Shown here piece after piece: positions 1-9,779 of a stretch of DNA of 64,000 nt (positions are counted from its first letter, which is position 1; each line of letters opens with the position of its first letter). Origin of the DNA: Anastrepha obliqua (Eukaryota > Arthropoda > Insecta > Diptera > Tephritidae); the NCBI RefSeq assembly GCF_027943255.1, contig NC_072892.1:123273792-123337791 (forward strand). Direction: 5' to 3'. A program made the position numbers and the translations under genes. A model generated the notes under the pieces. That model saw only the letters and a list, made by a program, of their open reading frames with translations, ran no database searches and had not been told where the DNA came from.

Positions 1-56
1 CATCTTTGAATAAAAGCAAACAAAAAAAATTAATACGAAAACTACAACAACGACTA

Positions 57-487
57 CACAGGTCGACACTGAAAATGATTCAAGCATCGGACCCGGCCTA
101 TCTTATAGATTTTTCATCACTGAATATGAATCTGACCTTAAAAAGTTTCCATCACGTCAAGATTTTGAAAAAAATTAGTTCAAAAAGTCAAAAAAACGTG
201 TTTTTGACCATTTTTGACCAAATGTAGTGGATGAACCTGAGGTGATGGAAGCTTCTACCTAACCTTAAACTGAAGCCTGAACCTTCAGTTATAAGATCCA
301 AATCGAAGATACCCTGAATCAATTGTAAATTTTGATGTAGCACAATTTTTTGAACTGCTCGCGCACGATTTTCATAGGTGCAGCCATGCAGGCTAGTTAG
401 CCTTATCATAGTGGTGCGCTGACTTGTACCTTTTACCTATCATGTTTTTAGTTATTGGGTTTGCTTAGCACGATTCGGAATTATAAG
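57..487 (+). repeat. Left terminal inverted repeat of the 3.7-kb element
   Basis: Matches 3279-3736 in inverse orientation over about 430 bases, from the CACAGGTCGACA end to GCTTAGCACGATTCGGAA near 465-482. Short open frames here are mirrored in the other repeat and are not genes. Confidence 0.85.
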
Positions 488-725
488 ATATATATGTTAT
501 CAGAACTGCACTTTACATATCTTTTGTGATAAAAAGTTCATTTTTAATTGACACTTCAACATAAATTGGTCAATCAATATCTTCGAAGTTTCTTTATCAT
601 CAGTTTTTTTCAGGACTACATCTCAATTTCTTAATATTAGAATCTGACCTTTACCTACATCAGATATTTTTCAAATATATAAGTTTTTTGGTTTTTATAC
701 TTTAACTGATTCCTCAGGTTTTACT

Positions 726-2456
726 ATGCCTAGAGTTTGTAAAACGGATCCAAATTTATTCTGTTACATTTGTGGACAATTTATGACAAGAAAGCAGAGA
801 CGCACATTAACTCCTGCTACTAAAGAGTCATATGAATATTATTTTAGTTTAAAAATAATAAATTTTGATAAAAGTTGGACTCCAAACTTTTGCTGTAATC
901 ATTGTACATCAAATTTGTTTTTATGGAGACGAGGACAGCGCCCTTCCATGTCTTTTGGTACTCCAATGATATGGAAAGAACCAATAGATCATTTTACTAA
1001 TTGTTACTTTTGTAGTATAAATACTTCTGGTTATTCTGGGAAGAATAAATGTAAAATCGAATATCCAAATGTATCTTCAGTGACTTACCTGCAAAATCAC
1101 AGTGAACTCTTACCTGTACCAAAACTACCAAAACTTGCTCAAGAAGACGATTTAGTGACAGATAAATGTACTTATTTACAATCAGTGGATGGTTGTAAAG
1201 AACCAGAAGAAATGTCCGATTCTGATACCATTTCTGATCAACCAATTCTTATAAATCAGTCAAAACTAAATGATTTATTTAGAGATCTGAAATTATCAAA
1301 ACTTCAGAGTGAGTTACTTGGTTCTCGGCTAAAAGAATGGAACATGCTTGAACCCGGAACTTTTATAACTCACGTTAGAAAGCGACAGAGAAATTTGGAA
1401 TCGTATTTCTCTATGAGTGGTGAACTTGTCTACTGTAATGATGTTGACGGCCTTATGATGGAATTAGGAAGAGAACATAAGCCATGTGAATGGCGTTTGT
1501 TCATAGACGCATCCAAAGACAGTTTAAAGGCAGTTCTTCTGTTTAATGGAAATTTATATCCATTTGTCCCTGTTGCTCACGCTGCTAAAATGAAAGAGAC
1601 ATATGAAAATATGAAAGTGCTTCTAGATTGTATTAACTATTCAAACTACAAATGGCAAATTTGTGCAGACTTAAAAGTTGTAGCAATTGTACTTGGCTTG
1701 CAAACTGGATATACGAAGTTCTGCTGTTTTCTTTGCGAATGGGACAGTAGAGCAAGAGATAAGCATTACAAAGTTAAAGCGTGGCCTAAGAGAAAGGAAT
1801 TTATTCCAGGAGCCAAAAATGTCTCAAGTAAACCTCTTGTTGATTCAAATGACATCATTTTACCACCACTTCATATCAAACTTGGCCTGATGAAAAATTT
1901 TGTAAAAGCCATGGATAAAACTGGTAAAGGATTTCTACATTTAAAAGAAAAATTTAAATATCTGAGTGATGCTAAGTTGAAAGAGGGCATTTTTGTTGGT
2001 CCAGAAATTCGCCAAGTGTTAAAAGATGAAGAATTTCAAAAAAAGCTCACTGCTAAGGAAAAAGCTGCCTGGATATCATTCAAGGAAGTATGCGCGAATT
2101 TTCTGGGTAGCAGACGATCTGACAAGTACAAAACGTTAGTTGCAAATATGTTGAAAAACTATGAACGCTTGGGCTGCAACATGTCCTTGAAGATACATTT
2201 TCTTGACTCGCATTTGGATTTTTTCCCACAAAATTGTGGAGACGTTAGCGATGAGCATGGTGAGAGATTTCATCAAGATATAAAAACTATGGAGAAAAGA
2301 TATCAAGGAAAATGGAATCCTAGCATGCTTGCTGATTACTGCTGGGGCTTACTAAAAGATGATGATTGCAATTACTCTAGAAAGTCACAAAGATTAACCT
2401 TCCCAAGTCTGCCGAATAAAAATCAAATTTTAGAAAATGAAAGTACTCAAAACTAA
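726..2456 (+). CDS. Intact 576-aa transposase-like protein with N-terminal Cys motifs and RNase H-like core
   Basis: Uninterrupted ORF of 576 codons from ATG at 726. The N-terminus has paired cysteines at residues 13/16, 56-57/60 and 93/96, in a layout resembling a zinc-binding, probably DNA-binding, module. Residues 140-180 are acidic and low in complexity. The core carries FIDASKD (Asp261), ICADLKV (Asp315), a CCFLCEWDSRA box (residues 333-343) and SDEHGERFHQD (Glu510/Glu513). This is a plausible D-D-E set, with a C-terminal His/Glu-rich motif where the last acid is expected. I recall related proteins as common unnamed multicopy proteins in cnidarians and insects; that is memory, not a search. 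Position between long inverted repeats makes a transposase role the best inference. The nearest alternative is a domesticated relative, which the flanking repeats argue against. Confidence 0.75.
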   Translation: MPRVCKTDPNLFCYICGQFMTRKQRRTLTPATKESYEYYFSLKIINFDKSWTPNFCCNHCTSNLFLWRRGQRPSMSFGTPMIWKEPIDHFTNCYFCSINTSGYSGKNKCKIEYPNVSSVTYLQNHSELLPVPKLPKLAQEDDLVTDKCTYLQSVDGCKEPEEMSDSDTISDQPILINQSKLNDLFRDLKLSKLQSELLGSRLKEWNMLEPGTFITHVRKRQRNLESYFSMSGELVYCNDVDGLMMELGREHKPCEWRLFIDASKDSLKAVLLFNGNLYPFVPVAHAAKMKETYENMKVLLDCINYSNYKWQICADLKVVAIVLGLQTGYTKFCCFLCEWDSRARDKHYKVKAWPKRKEFIPGAKNVSSKPLVDSNDIILPPLHIKLGLMKNFVKAMDKTGKGFLHLKEKFKYLSDAKLKEGIFVGPEIRQVLKDEEFQKKLTAKEKAAWISFKEVCANFLGSRRSDKYKTLVANMLKNYERLGCNMSLKIHFLDSHLDFFPQNCGDVSDEHGERFHQDIKTMEKRYQGKWNPSMLADYCWGLLKDDDCNYSRKSQRLTFPSLPNKNQILENESTQN

Positions 2457-2642
2457 ATTCTTTATCCTTTGTGTGTTTCTTCTTATTCCTTAAAACCTTG
2501 AGAAAACTTACAAAGATTAGAAGCATCCGTGAAACTTGTAATATATTTGAAGAACAAATTGTGGATTCAAAAAATTCAAACAAAGAAGGAAGAAATTCCT
2601 TTCTAAGGAATAACAAAAAATTACCACAAATGCGAGAATATT

Positions 2643-2726
2643 AATAAACAAAAAAAAAAAAACAAAAGGGAAAAAAAACAAACAAAAAAAATTTTTAAAA
2701 ATAAAAAGAACAAAAAAAAACAAAAG
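2643..2726 (+). repeat. A-rich low-complexity tract
   Basis: Almost pure A with scattered C, G and T, just downstream of the 576-aa gene and inside the same element. It may supply polyadenylation signals but shows no defined structure. Confidence 0.7.
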
Positions 2727-3278
2727 TGGAGTGTAAAATACTGACAGCCTCCTCGTGGCACATTCTGGGGTCGTGAATTTAATAAATTTATTATGCACTA
2801 AAATATTGGTTCATCAGCTAATGTCAGATTATAAAACTTTATTACTACTGTCAAAAATTAGTCTAATATAACTATATAAATTCATCTTTCAATAGTTGTT
2901 CGTGAAGTAAAAAGTAATTTAGATCACCATATTGGTTTTGCCTTTTTAAATTATGATGTCATATTTGTCTTCAGCGCATCATAAAACCAAACATTGAAAG
3001 AAATTTTTAGCTGACCCAGCTAACCGTATAGCTGAATTGCGATTAGCTTGAAATTAAGGTGTAACAGTTAGAAATATGTGTCTTTGGTAGAAATATAGCT
3101 AATAGCTAGAAATATTTCTAACTGTAACAACTAAATTTCTAGACAAACGAAATTCTACATACAATTTTTGACTTTCCTTTAATTCTAAGACAAGCTGCAA
3201 AATCAAATTTTTATTTGATTTTATTAAATTTTTATTTTCGCCATCTTGAATCCGACACTTTCAATTTTGAAATTACAA

Positions 3279-3736
3279 CTTCCGAATCGTGCTAAGCAAA
3301 CCCAATAACTAAAAACATGATAGGTAAAAGGTACAAGTCAGCGCACCACTATGATAAGGCTAACTAGCCTGCATGGCTGCACCTATGAAAATCGTGCGTG
3401 AGCAGTTAAAAAAATTGTGCTACATCAAAATTTACAATTGATTCAGGGTATTTTCGATTTGGATCTTATAACTGAAGGTTCAGGCTTCAGTTTAAGGTTA
3501 GGTAGAAGCTTCCATCACCTCAGGTTCATCCACTACATTTGGTCAAAAATGGTCAAAAACACGTTTTTTTGACTTTTTGAACTAATTTTTTTCAAAATCT
3601 TGACGTGATGGAAACTTTTTAAGGTCAGATTCGTATTCAGTGATGAAAAATCTATAAGATAGGCCGGGTCCGATGCTTGAATCAGAAAAATAATCATTTT
3701 TTGTCGACCAGTGTAATCATTTTTTGTCGACCAGTG
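3279..3736 (-). repeat. Right terminal inverted repeat of the 3.7-kb element
   Basis: Inverted copy of 57-487. It is longer than the left copy because the last 46 bases hold a direct duplication and there is a small A/T-rich insertion just inside it. Confidence 0.85.
3691..3736 (+). repeat. Direct duplication of the 23-bp transposon end
   Basis: Two perfect tandem 23-bp copies at 3691-3713 and 3714-3736, each ending GTCGACCAGTG. The left end has this motif once. The right transposon terminus is therefore doubled, giving two possible cleavage points. Confidence 0.9.
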
Positions 3737-3993
3737 CTATCAGTCGTGTTGCACATTTATTTCACTTAGTACCTGGGAGCTGTAGTCACTATGAGGCGTA
3801 AGAAAAGTTCAATTTCACACATTTCCGCCTAAGCGCCCACACACACACATACACTAAAACAATTCATGATGATCAGAAAGAGGAAGAGCAGATGGCAGCG
3901 ATGGCGGCAGAATGAAGAAATGCCAGTTGAAATTACTTGTATATACAACGTCAAGTTGCAATTCATTTGAGCTGCTATATGAGTGCATAGATA

Positions 3994-4695
3994 CGAGATT
4001 TGTTCAAAAAATAACGTGAGTTTTCAAATTTCGCGGGCTACGTACTTGACTTTCGATTATTATTATTTTTTTTAGGTTGGTACACTCGTCTTGAAGATAT
4101 GTTCACGGTTTCAGTAATATAGCATTTTTAGTTTGTTTGAGAGAGTGCTCGGCGATTTTCTGCTATCGACTCTTCTATCTTCCATTGGAACGATTGGGCT
4201 CTGGTTTCGATGTCATAACCACATACCCATGATTCGTTACCAGTTGTGACACTTTTAAGCAAATCTGGATCATCGTGGAAGTCATTCAACAATTCCTGAG
4301 TAATGCTCATACGACGTTGTTTTTGGTCAAAATTCAGCAATGTTAGAATGAACATCGCTGCTAGACGCTTTATGCCGAAAATGCCCGAAAAGCTTACAAA
4401 GCATTAGCCAACCGATATGTCGACTTCCTCAGCAACTTCTCTACCTGTGATTCGACGATTCTCCATAACAATTTTCTTAATTTTAATCGGTTGTTGGTGT
4501 ACTGAAAATCGCCGAACACGCAAAACACTTGACTTATTTATGCCTCTCACAAACAAACTAAAAATGCTATATTGCTGAAAACGTGAACATATCTGCGAGA
4601 CGAGTGTACCTACATAGATAATAGTAATAATCGAAAGTCGAATGTACGTAGCCCGCGAAATTTGAAAATTCACCTTATTTTTTGAACAAACCTCG
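3994..4695 (-). mobile_element. Non-autonomous mariner with ~140-bp inverted repeats
   Basis: Ends read CGAGATTTGTTC (left) and, inverted, CGAGGTTTGTTC (right), flanked by TA on both sides (3992-3993, 4696-4697). About 140 bases at each end (3994-4135 and 4554-4695) are inverted copies. The centre translates on the minus strand into mariner pieces: an HTH-like segment with GREVAEEVDISVG near 4404-4470, then SVTTGNESWVCGYDIETRAQ near 4170-4260, which corresponds to the first catalytic Asp region with Asp changed to Asn. The rest of the catalytic domain is missing. It is a deletion derivative mobilised in trans, if at all. Confidence 0.8.
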
Positions 4696-4697
4696 TA

Positions 4698-5690
4698 CAT
4701 TAAGTCTTGTAAAATATTTACTCTCGCACGCATCTCAGCCGGCGTTCGCTTACTGTAAGGAAATGCTGCGAATTGTGGCATCCATGGCATGGTTGCATGC
4801 TGTACAGCAATGTAGCAAATAGCTTGATGACGAGAGTGCGAACATATAAATTTCAAAAGCAAATCTACTGACATCCAACGAGATTAGTTCTAACGCATGG
4901 GTAAGGGATCGCGGGCTGGTAGCAAAGCGACAAGCATTTGCGCCAATAGAAATCACAAACCAGGCAAACCAACTCGTGCAACTCAAGAAAGGCAAGTAAC
5001 CTGCGGGGAAAACTGGAACTAGTGAAAACATTTCTGATTCAGAAATAGTGAGCGCCAATTGGAAGCCACTAGGTGTGACTCTGAAAAAGAAGATGCAAAG
5101 AATCAACGCACTCGCAAATTACGACCGTGGGATTAATTCACAATTACAGCTATTGATATTTGTAAGCACATTTAATTTGATCTTAGGCTTCAATAGCACA
5201 GCGCTACTTGCTACAAAGCCAATCTTTATTTGCGATCTTTTTCGCGAAAAACGAGTAATCGACTTAAAAGATTATGCCCATTTACCGCCAAGAACAGCGT
5301 TTTAATCCCATTTAGAATGAAAATGTTACATATTTTAAGGCAAGGCTTACAGTTTCCAATAAAAAAATTATAGAAAAATGTTGAAGTGTTTTTTTCATAT
5401 ATGTAGTAGATCCTTTGAGCTTATCATGTAACGAATTTCTCATGAGTCTTGCGAGCTTCTCTATACTCAATCGAAGTATCGATTCACGAACACTTTGGGG
5501 CATACCGCAAACATAAAATAGTTGCTGCTGCTTCTTAAAAAGTATATTTTTCGAATTGAGGAATATTGACTAAAAAGTAATGGAAACTGTCTTCGAAAAA
5601 ATACATAAAAACGTCTTGTAAATATATCCAATCTCATAAAAAAGACCGAGTGCAGGAAGACTAGACTTGAGGTTATGCTACAAAAATAAA
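4698..5690. other. Interval with no recognised feature
   Basis: Several short open frames of under 160 codons occur on both strands, but none shows a domain, codon structure or repeat boundary that I recognise. Confidence 0.5.
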
Positions 5691-5704
5691 AAAAATTGTA
5701 CCTA

Positions 5705-5785
5705 TTGGTGCTTACGCCAATTCTGGGTGTTTGGTCGAGCTCCACCTTTGTGTTGTGCGCACCTATAGTCTTATGTCGTCAGAAA
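5705..5785 (-). repeat. Fragment of the tRNA-derived SINE (3' part)
   Basis: Contains the minus-strand tail block of the SINE seen complete at 11716-12016: gcgccaat, the conserved 'tgtttggccgagctc'-like block, and the 'cacaa' block. The head and middle are missing. Confidence 0.5.
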
Positions 5786-5799
5786 ACGAATGACCCTCA

Positions 5800-6389
5800 A
5801 TCGGCTAGGGACTTCACGGACTACCTACAAATGAAGAGAGCCTACATATATAGGTATGAGCCAAGAAGAGAATCGGCATTGTTCGTTCGCCCACTGGCAA
5901 GACCGTTTTCATATTTTCAACACTTAAAGGCAGAGTTTTTTAGGCGTCAACAATAACTAGCAGCTTTTGAGTTAACCAGCCCCGTGAGGTAATAACTTTT
6001 TGGCAATTCCGCGTGGAGATTGGTAAGTTGAACAAAGGTGTTTAGTACGTAAGTACAGCTGTGTGCTGCAAGCCATACATACTGCTATGTCGGTTTAGCA
6101 GTACTGATGAGAGTTGCCTCTTCACGATCGTCATCCCAGAAAAAAAAGAGTCTTATGCTGTACTGATGGAGGCAGAGGCGTACTGCGGCTGCAGAGATGG
6201 CTGTCTTCTCACATGATTTATACATTGGGTATTAACAAGCAGATGTTACTTTGAATCTATTGTAGTCGGACCAGTAACGGACGTTGAGTCTAGTGCTCAA
6301 CCCGTCTCGCGACGAAAGACTTGACGGTAGTACCGAGCGGATCGGTACATTGACGGTAGGAGGTTTAGCTTGGGATAAAGTCCCATACT
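5800..6389. other. Interval with no recognised feature
   Basis: No motif I can name. It lies just upstream of LINE-derived sequence and could include decayed 5' parts of that LINE. Confidence 0.4.
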
Positions 6390-6735
6390 GACAGGGTGAG
6401 ATTTTCTAACACGGAAGAGCGACGACTGATCAAATATTCTGCAAAGGCAGAATATCAACCTACACGTGCGGTTTAGGCAAGCATTTGACAGCATTAACAG
6501 AATGAGTAAACCTGTAATATTTGAGCAATGTGGAATCCCCAAAAAACTGACGCACAAGGTAATGAAGACTTTGCGCAATACCGAATCGAGAGTTTTGGTG
6601 CAAGACAGATTATCTGAGGCTTGCTAAATACAGACTGGAGTTAGGCAAAGCGACGAGCTTTCCTGAACCGTTTTTAATCTTTTACTGCGCTTCGCAATAG
6701 ACGAAATAACCGATGCAAAGAGAACTGGGCACATA
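6390..6735 (+). pseudogene. LINE reverse transcriptase fragment, part 1
   Basis: Frame-shifted conceptual translation gives non-LTR reverse transcriptase motifs in order: a TTDQIF-like box, FRQAFDSINR, NTESRVLVQDRLSE and TGVRQSDELS, ending in TGHI at the insertion point. The frame resumes at 8762 with TQIYAYADDIAII, the catalytic YADD box. The two parts were one gene before the DD41D mariner and the MITE inserted. It contains internal stops and frameshifts and is dead. The clade is uncertain. Confidence 0.75.
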
Positions 6736-8001
6736 AAGGGTGACTTTTTAAGAGCTAAAGGAAAGTTTTAAAAAAAAAAACACGTAAAATTCAGAAAATT
6801 TCATGAACTTTTTATTTTAATCGATAGTACAGTCCATATAATTTAATGTTTCAAGATTATTTTATGCAAATGTTGCCCGGACTGCGCTTTAAATGGTCCA
6901 TACGGTTATCGGCCGGTATCTCACATATAAATGCTTTAATGTTGTCTTCCAATGCGTTAATTGAAGCAGGCTTGTCTGAATAGACAAGAGCTTTAACATA
7001 GCCCCACGAAAAATAATCTAAAGGCGTTATATCGCACGATCTGGGTGGCCAATTGACAGGTCCCGAACGTGAAATAAAATGTTCACCGAACTCGCCTCTC
7101 AACAAGTCTATTGTTACGCGTGCTGTGTGGCATGTGGCACCGTCTTGCTGAAACCTCATGTCATGCAAGTCAAGCTCTTGCATTGTGGGCAAAAAAAAGT
7201 TGGATACCATTTCACGGTAGTGCTCACCATTCACAGTTACGTAACGATTCGCAGCATCTTTGAAGAAGTACGGCCCAATGATAGCTCCAGCCCATAAACC
7301 GCACCAAACTGTGACCTGTTCTGGATACATTGGTAGCTCTTGGAATTCTTCTGGCTGATCTTCACTCCAATATCGACAATTCTGCTTATTTACGTTGATC
7401 CAAAAATGAGCTTCGTCGCTGAACACAATTTTTCGATAAAAAAGTGGATCTTCGGCCAACTTTCCAAGAGCCCATTCACCAAAAATTCTGCGTTGCGGTA
7501 GGTCGTTCGGCTCCAATTCTTGAACCAGCTGTATTTTGAAAGGCTTCACACCTAAATCCTTTCGCAAAATTTTCCACGTTGCTGAGTAACAGAGGCCCAA
7601 TTGCTGCAAACGGCGACGAATCGATAATTGATGGTCATCATTAACACTGGCCGATGCAGCTGCGATGTTTTCTTCGCTTCGCACTCTACGCAAGCGTGTT
7701 GGTGGTTTGATGTCCAATAATGTAAATTTGGTTCTAAATTTAGTCTCAATAGCTCGAATAGCCGCTTCAGTAGGTGGATTAAACTGCCCATAAAATGGAA
7801 GAAGTGTGCGATAAAGTTTCTTAACAGAACACACATTTTTATAATAAATTCAATGATTTGCAAGCGTTGTTCGTTTGTAAGACGATTCATGGTTAAATTA
7901 TAGACCAAACTGAAGATGTTTGACAGTGAAACAAAACACGAAACGTGCGTCAGCTGTTTAAACCAACTGTTTAAAAAGATAATAGCTAAAAAATCACCAG
8001 T
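6736..8001 (-). mobile_element. DD41D (rosa-like) mariner, 1.27 kb
   Basis: Flanked by TA (6734-6735 and 8002-8003), with imperfect inverted ends (AAGGGTGACTTTTTA on the left; inverted right ACTGGTGATTTTTTA). It is inserted in a LINE reverse transcriptase. Removing it together with the neighbouring TTAA element restores TGHILKRTTQIYAYADD across the junction, which fixes the ends. It is nearly full length for the family. Confidence 0.85.
6857..7890 (-). pseudogene. DD41D mariner transposase, near-complete
   Basis: Starts MNRLTNEQRLQIIEF at 7890, shifts frame near 7840, then stays open for 325 codons. The N-terminal half is helix-turn-helix rich (residues 20-115 of the long frame). The catalytic residues are present: Asp140 in VFSDEAHF, Asp231 in RFQQDGATCHTA and Asp273 in DITPLDYF. 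There are exactly 41 residues between the second and third Asp, which diagnoses DD41D. The C-terminus is altered: the usual ending with RxxHL..GGH is shortened to HLKRSPGNICIK. One frameshift and a damaged C-terminus make activity unlikely, though the catalytic core is intact. Confidence 0.85.
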
Positions 8002-8008
8002 TACTTAA

Positions 8009-8757
8009 GGGGTTATATACCTTGTGGTCCGGTAAAATTAGCGAAAGTTGGGTTTTTTTTAAAGATATGTAGCAATAATTTTATTGTATAAAAGTTTTTA
8101 TTATTGGATATAACAATGTTTAAAGAAAAAAAGGCTTTGTTTGTGTAAAAATATTTAAAAATGGCGGAGTTATGGCGTTTTCCCCCAAGACCCTTTTTTT
8201 GGAAGAGGCTTGCGGTGGACGCGATTCAAGTCCACCAAGTCAACTGAAATCAAAAAATCGAAAAGATTTCATTAGTATAGGGTTATATCTTCTTAGTGAA
8301 CGATCAATATATTAAATATTTTGATTTTTGTGAAAATAGGAACATGTTTTTAAAAAACTCCACTTCTACAGTCCTAAAATTGGCATTAAAAAATTCATAT
8401 CTGCAAAATAAAAATTTATACATAAAAAGTTGATCGTTCACTAAGAGGCGACATCAATTACGAACAATTTGAAAAAAAAATTATAAAAATCGGTTGAATA
8501 CTTTTTTTGCAATCGCGTCCACCGCAAAAGCATTTTTGGAAAAACACGTTTTTGAGATAATCGCGTTTAAAGTTTCAAACGCCGCATGAGGCCGTACGCT
8601 CAGGACGTGACGACGCACAATTTAAAACGCTGTAACTTTCGATCTATTGCTCAGATCTCTATGAAATTTTTGGAAAATGTTCTCAAGGGATTGTACTTTA
8701 CGATAAAGAAATAAAATTTATTTTGATTTTTTTGAAAAACACAAGGTATATAACCCC
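8009..8757. mobile_element. TTAA MITE, 749 bp
   Basis: Ends GGGGTTATATACCTTGTG and its inverse, flanked on both sides by TTAA (8005-8008, 8758-8761). It has no coding capacity. It sits four bases from the end of the DD41D mariner, inside the same LINE. Internal features shared with other members are a GCGTTTAAAGTTT-like box near 8562-8576 and a stretch around 8620-8680. TTAA duplication with GGGG ends fits Kolobok- or piggyBac-type mobilisation; which is unknown. Confidence 0.85.
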
Positions 8758-8761
8758 TTAA

Positions 8762-9440
8762 GAGAACAACACAAATATACGCGTACGCAGATGATATTGC
8801 GATAATCACCAAACACCTTAATGCATTATCAAATACTTTCTGTGGCAACTGGTAAAATTGGATTGAGAATTAATGAGGAAAAAGCAAAATATATGTTGAT
8901 GTACAGAAAAAACGATGTGGTGCCTGGTACAATTAAAATCGGGGCATATGAGTTTGAAGCGGTGAAAACTTTCACGTATCTGGGGCTTAAACGAAGCTAC
9001 GACAACGCAATGAGCATTACAATCGACGAGATAATACAATCAGTAAATAAAGCATTCTGCTCACGTATTAAACTCTTTAAATCGAATCTGCTGAATAGAC
9101 CTCGCTGTATAAATCTATAGTCTGACGAGTTCTTTGCTACGAATCGGAGTCCTCAACAATAAGTGAGAAAGACAAAAACAAACTCCAAGTATTCGGGAGA
9201 AAAATTTTAAGGCAAATCTTCGGTGCAGTCAAAGACAACGGCGAATGGCGCATAAAATGGAACCATGAACTAGACCAACTTATAAGAGGGGAAAATGTTG
9301 TGCAGTCCATCAAAGCTAAAATATTAAGATCGCTAGGCTATATCATGAGAATGGAGCCCATGAGAGCTCAACGAAAAGTAAATGACGCTAAAACATTTGC
9401 AACGAAAGCAAGAGGAGGACCAAGGAGTTTTCAAGTACAC
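8762..9440 (+). pseudogene. LINE reverse transcriptase fragment, part 2
   Basis: Begins with TQIYAYADDIAII (YADD active site), then a 99-codon open stretch from 8821 with GLRINEEKAKYMLMYRK and FEAVKTFTYLG, typical of the palm/thumb region after YADD. A further frame gives GEWRIKWNHEL and QSIKAKILRSLGYIMRMEP, the C-terminal region seen in many arthropod LINEs. Several frameshifts and stops are present. It continues the fragment at 6390-6735. Confidence 0.75.
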
Positions 9441-9499
9441 CCCTTTCAATCTACAAACTACGTGGTACAAGTAGCATTGTCACTTCAGCCAATAGCCGA

Positions 9500-9770
9500 T
9501 GGGTTGATAGCCTGATATGTACCGATACAAAAAGAATTTGGACATAATTCGATGTCAGGCACCCAAAGGCGCTACTCAATCGGTCAAGGAATAATGTCTC
9601 TTTGCCTATCAAATATTGAATGTAACTCATTTCAACTATTGCAGAAGCTGCAAGAATGAGGAGGGAGAAGAGTATGTTAGCCATCTTCTTTGTCACTGCC
9701 TGGCATGCCAATAGGTTTGGATACCTTTGTATGGTTGGCACTTAAAGCAAAATGGGTTAACGAGGAGTAG
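9500..9770 (+). pseudogene. LINE C-terminal zinc-knuckle fragment
   Basis: Conceptual translation around 9620-9710 gives CRSCKNEEGEEYVSHLLCHC, a Cys-Cys-His-Cys motif found after the RNase H domain of several LINE clades. The flanks are decayed. It is probably a different LINE from the one just upstream. Confidence 0.55.
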
Positions 9771-9779
9771 CAGGTAAAC

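Larger units (their letters stand above)
57..3736 (+). mobile_element. DNA transposon with ~430-bp terminal inverted repeats, apparently complete
   Basis: Bases 57-487 reappear inverted at 3279-3736 with only scattered differences, and a single long ORF lies between them. The outermost bases read CACAGGTCGACA on the left and, inverted, CACTGGTCGACA on the right. Both sides are flanked by CTA (54-56 and 3737-3739), which fits a 3-bp target duplication. Total length is about 3.7 kb. CAC-type ends with a 3-bp duplication recall the CACTA (EnSpm) group, but the encoded protein does not look like a plant CACTA transposase, so I leave the superfamily open. The near-identity of the repeats and the open frame suggest a fairly recent insertion. 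Confidence 0.85.

Noticed and set aside
4404..4874. 156-codon ORF crossing the mariner derivative boundary
   Set aside because: Its C-terminal part is the mariner HTH piece, and the rest crosses the element end; not a gene.
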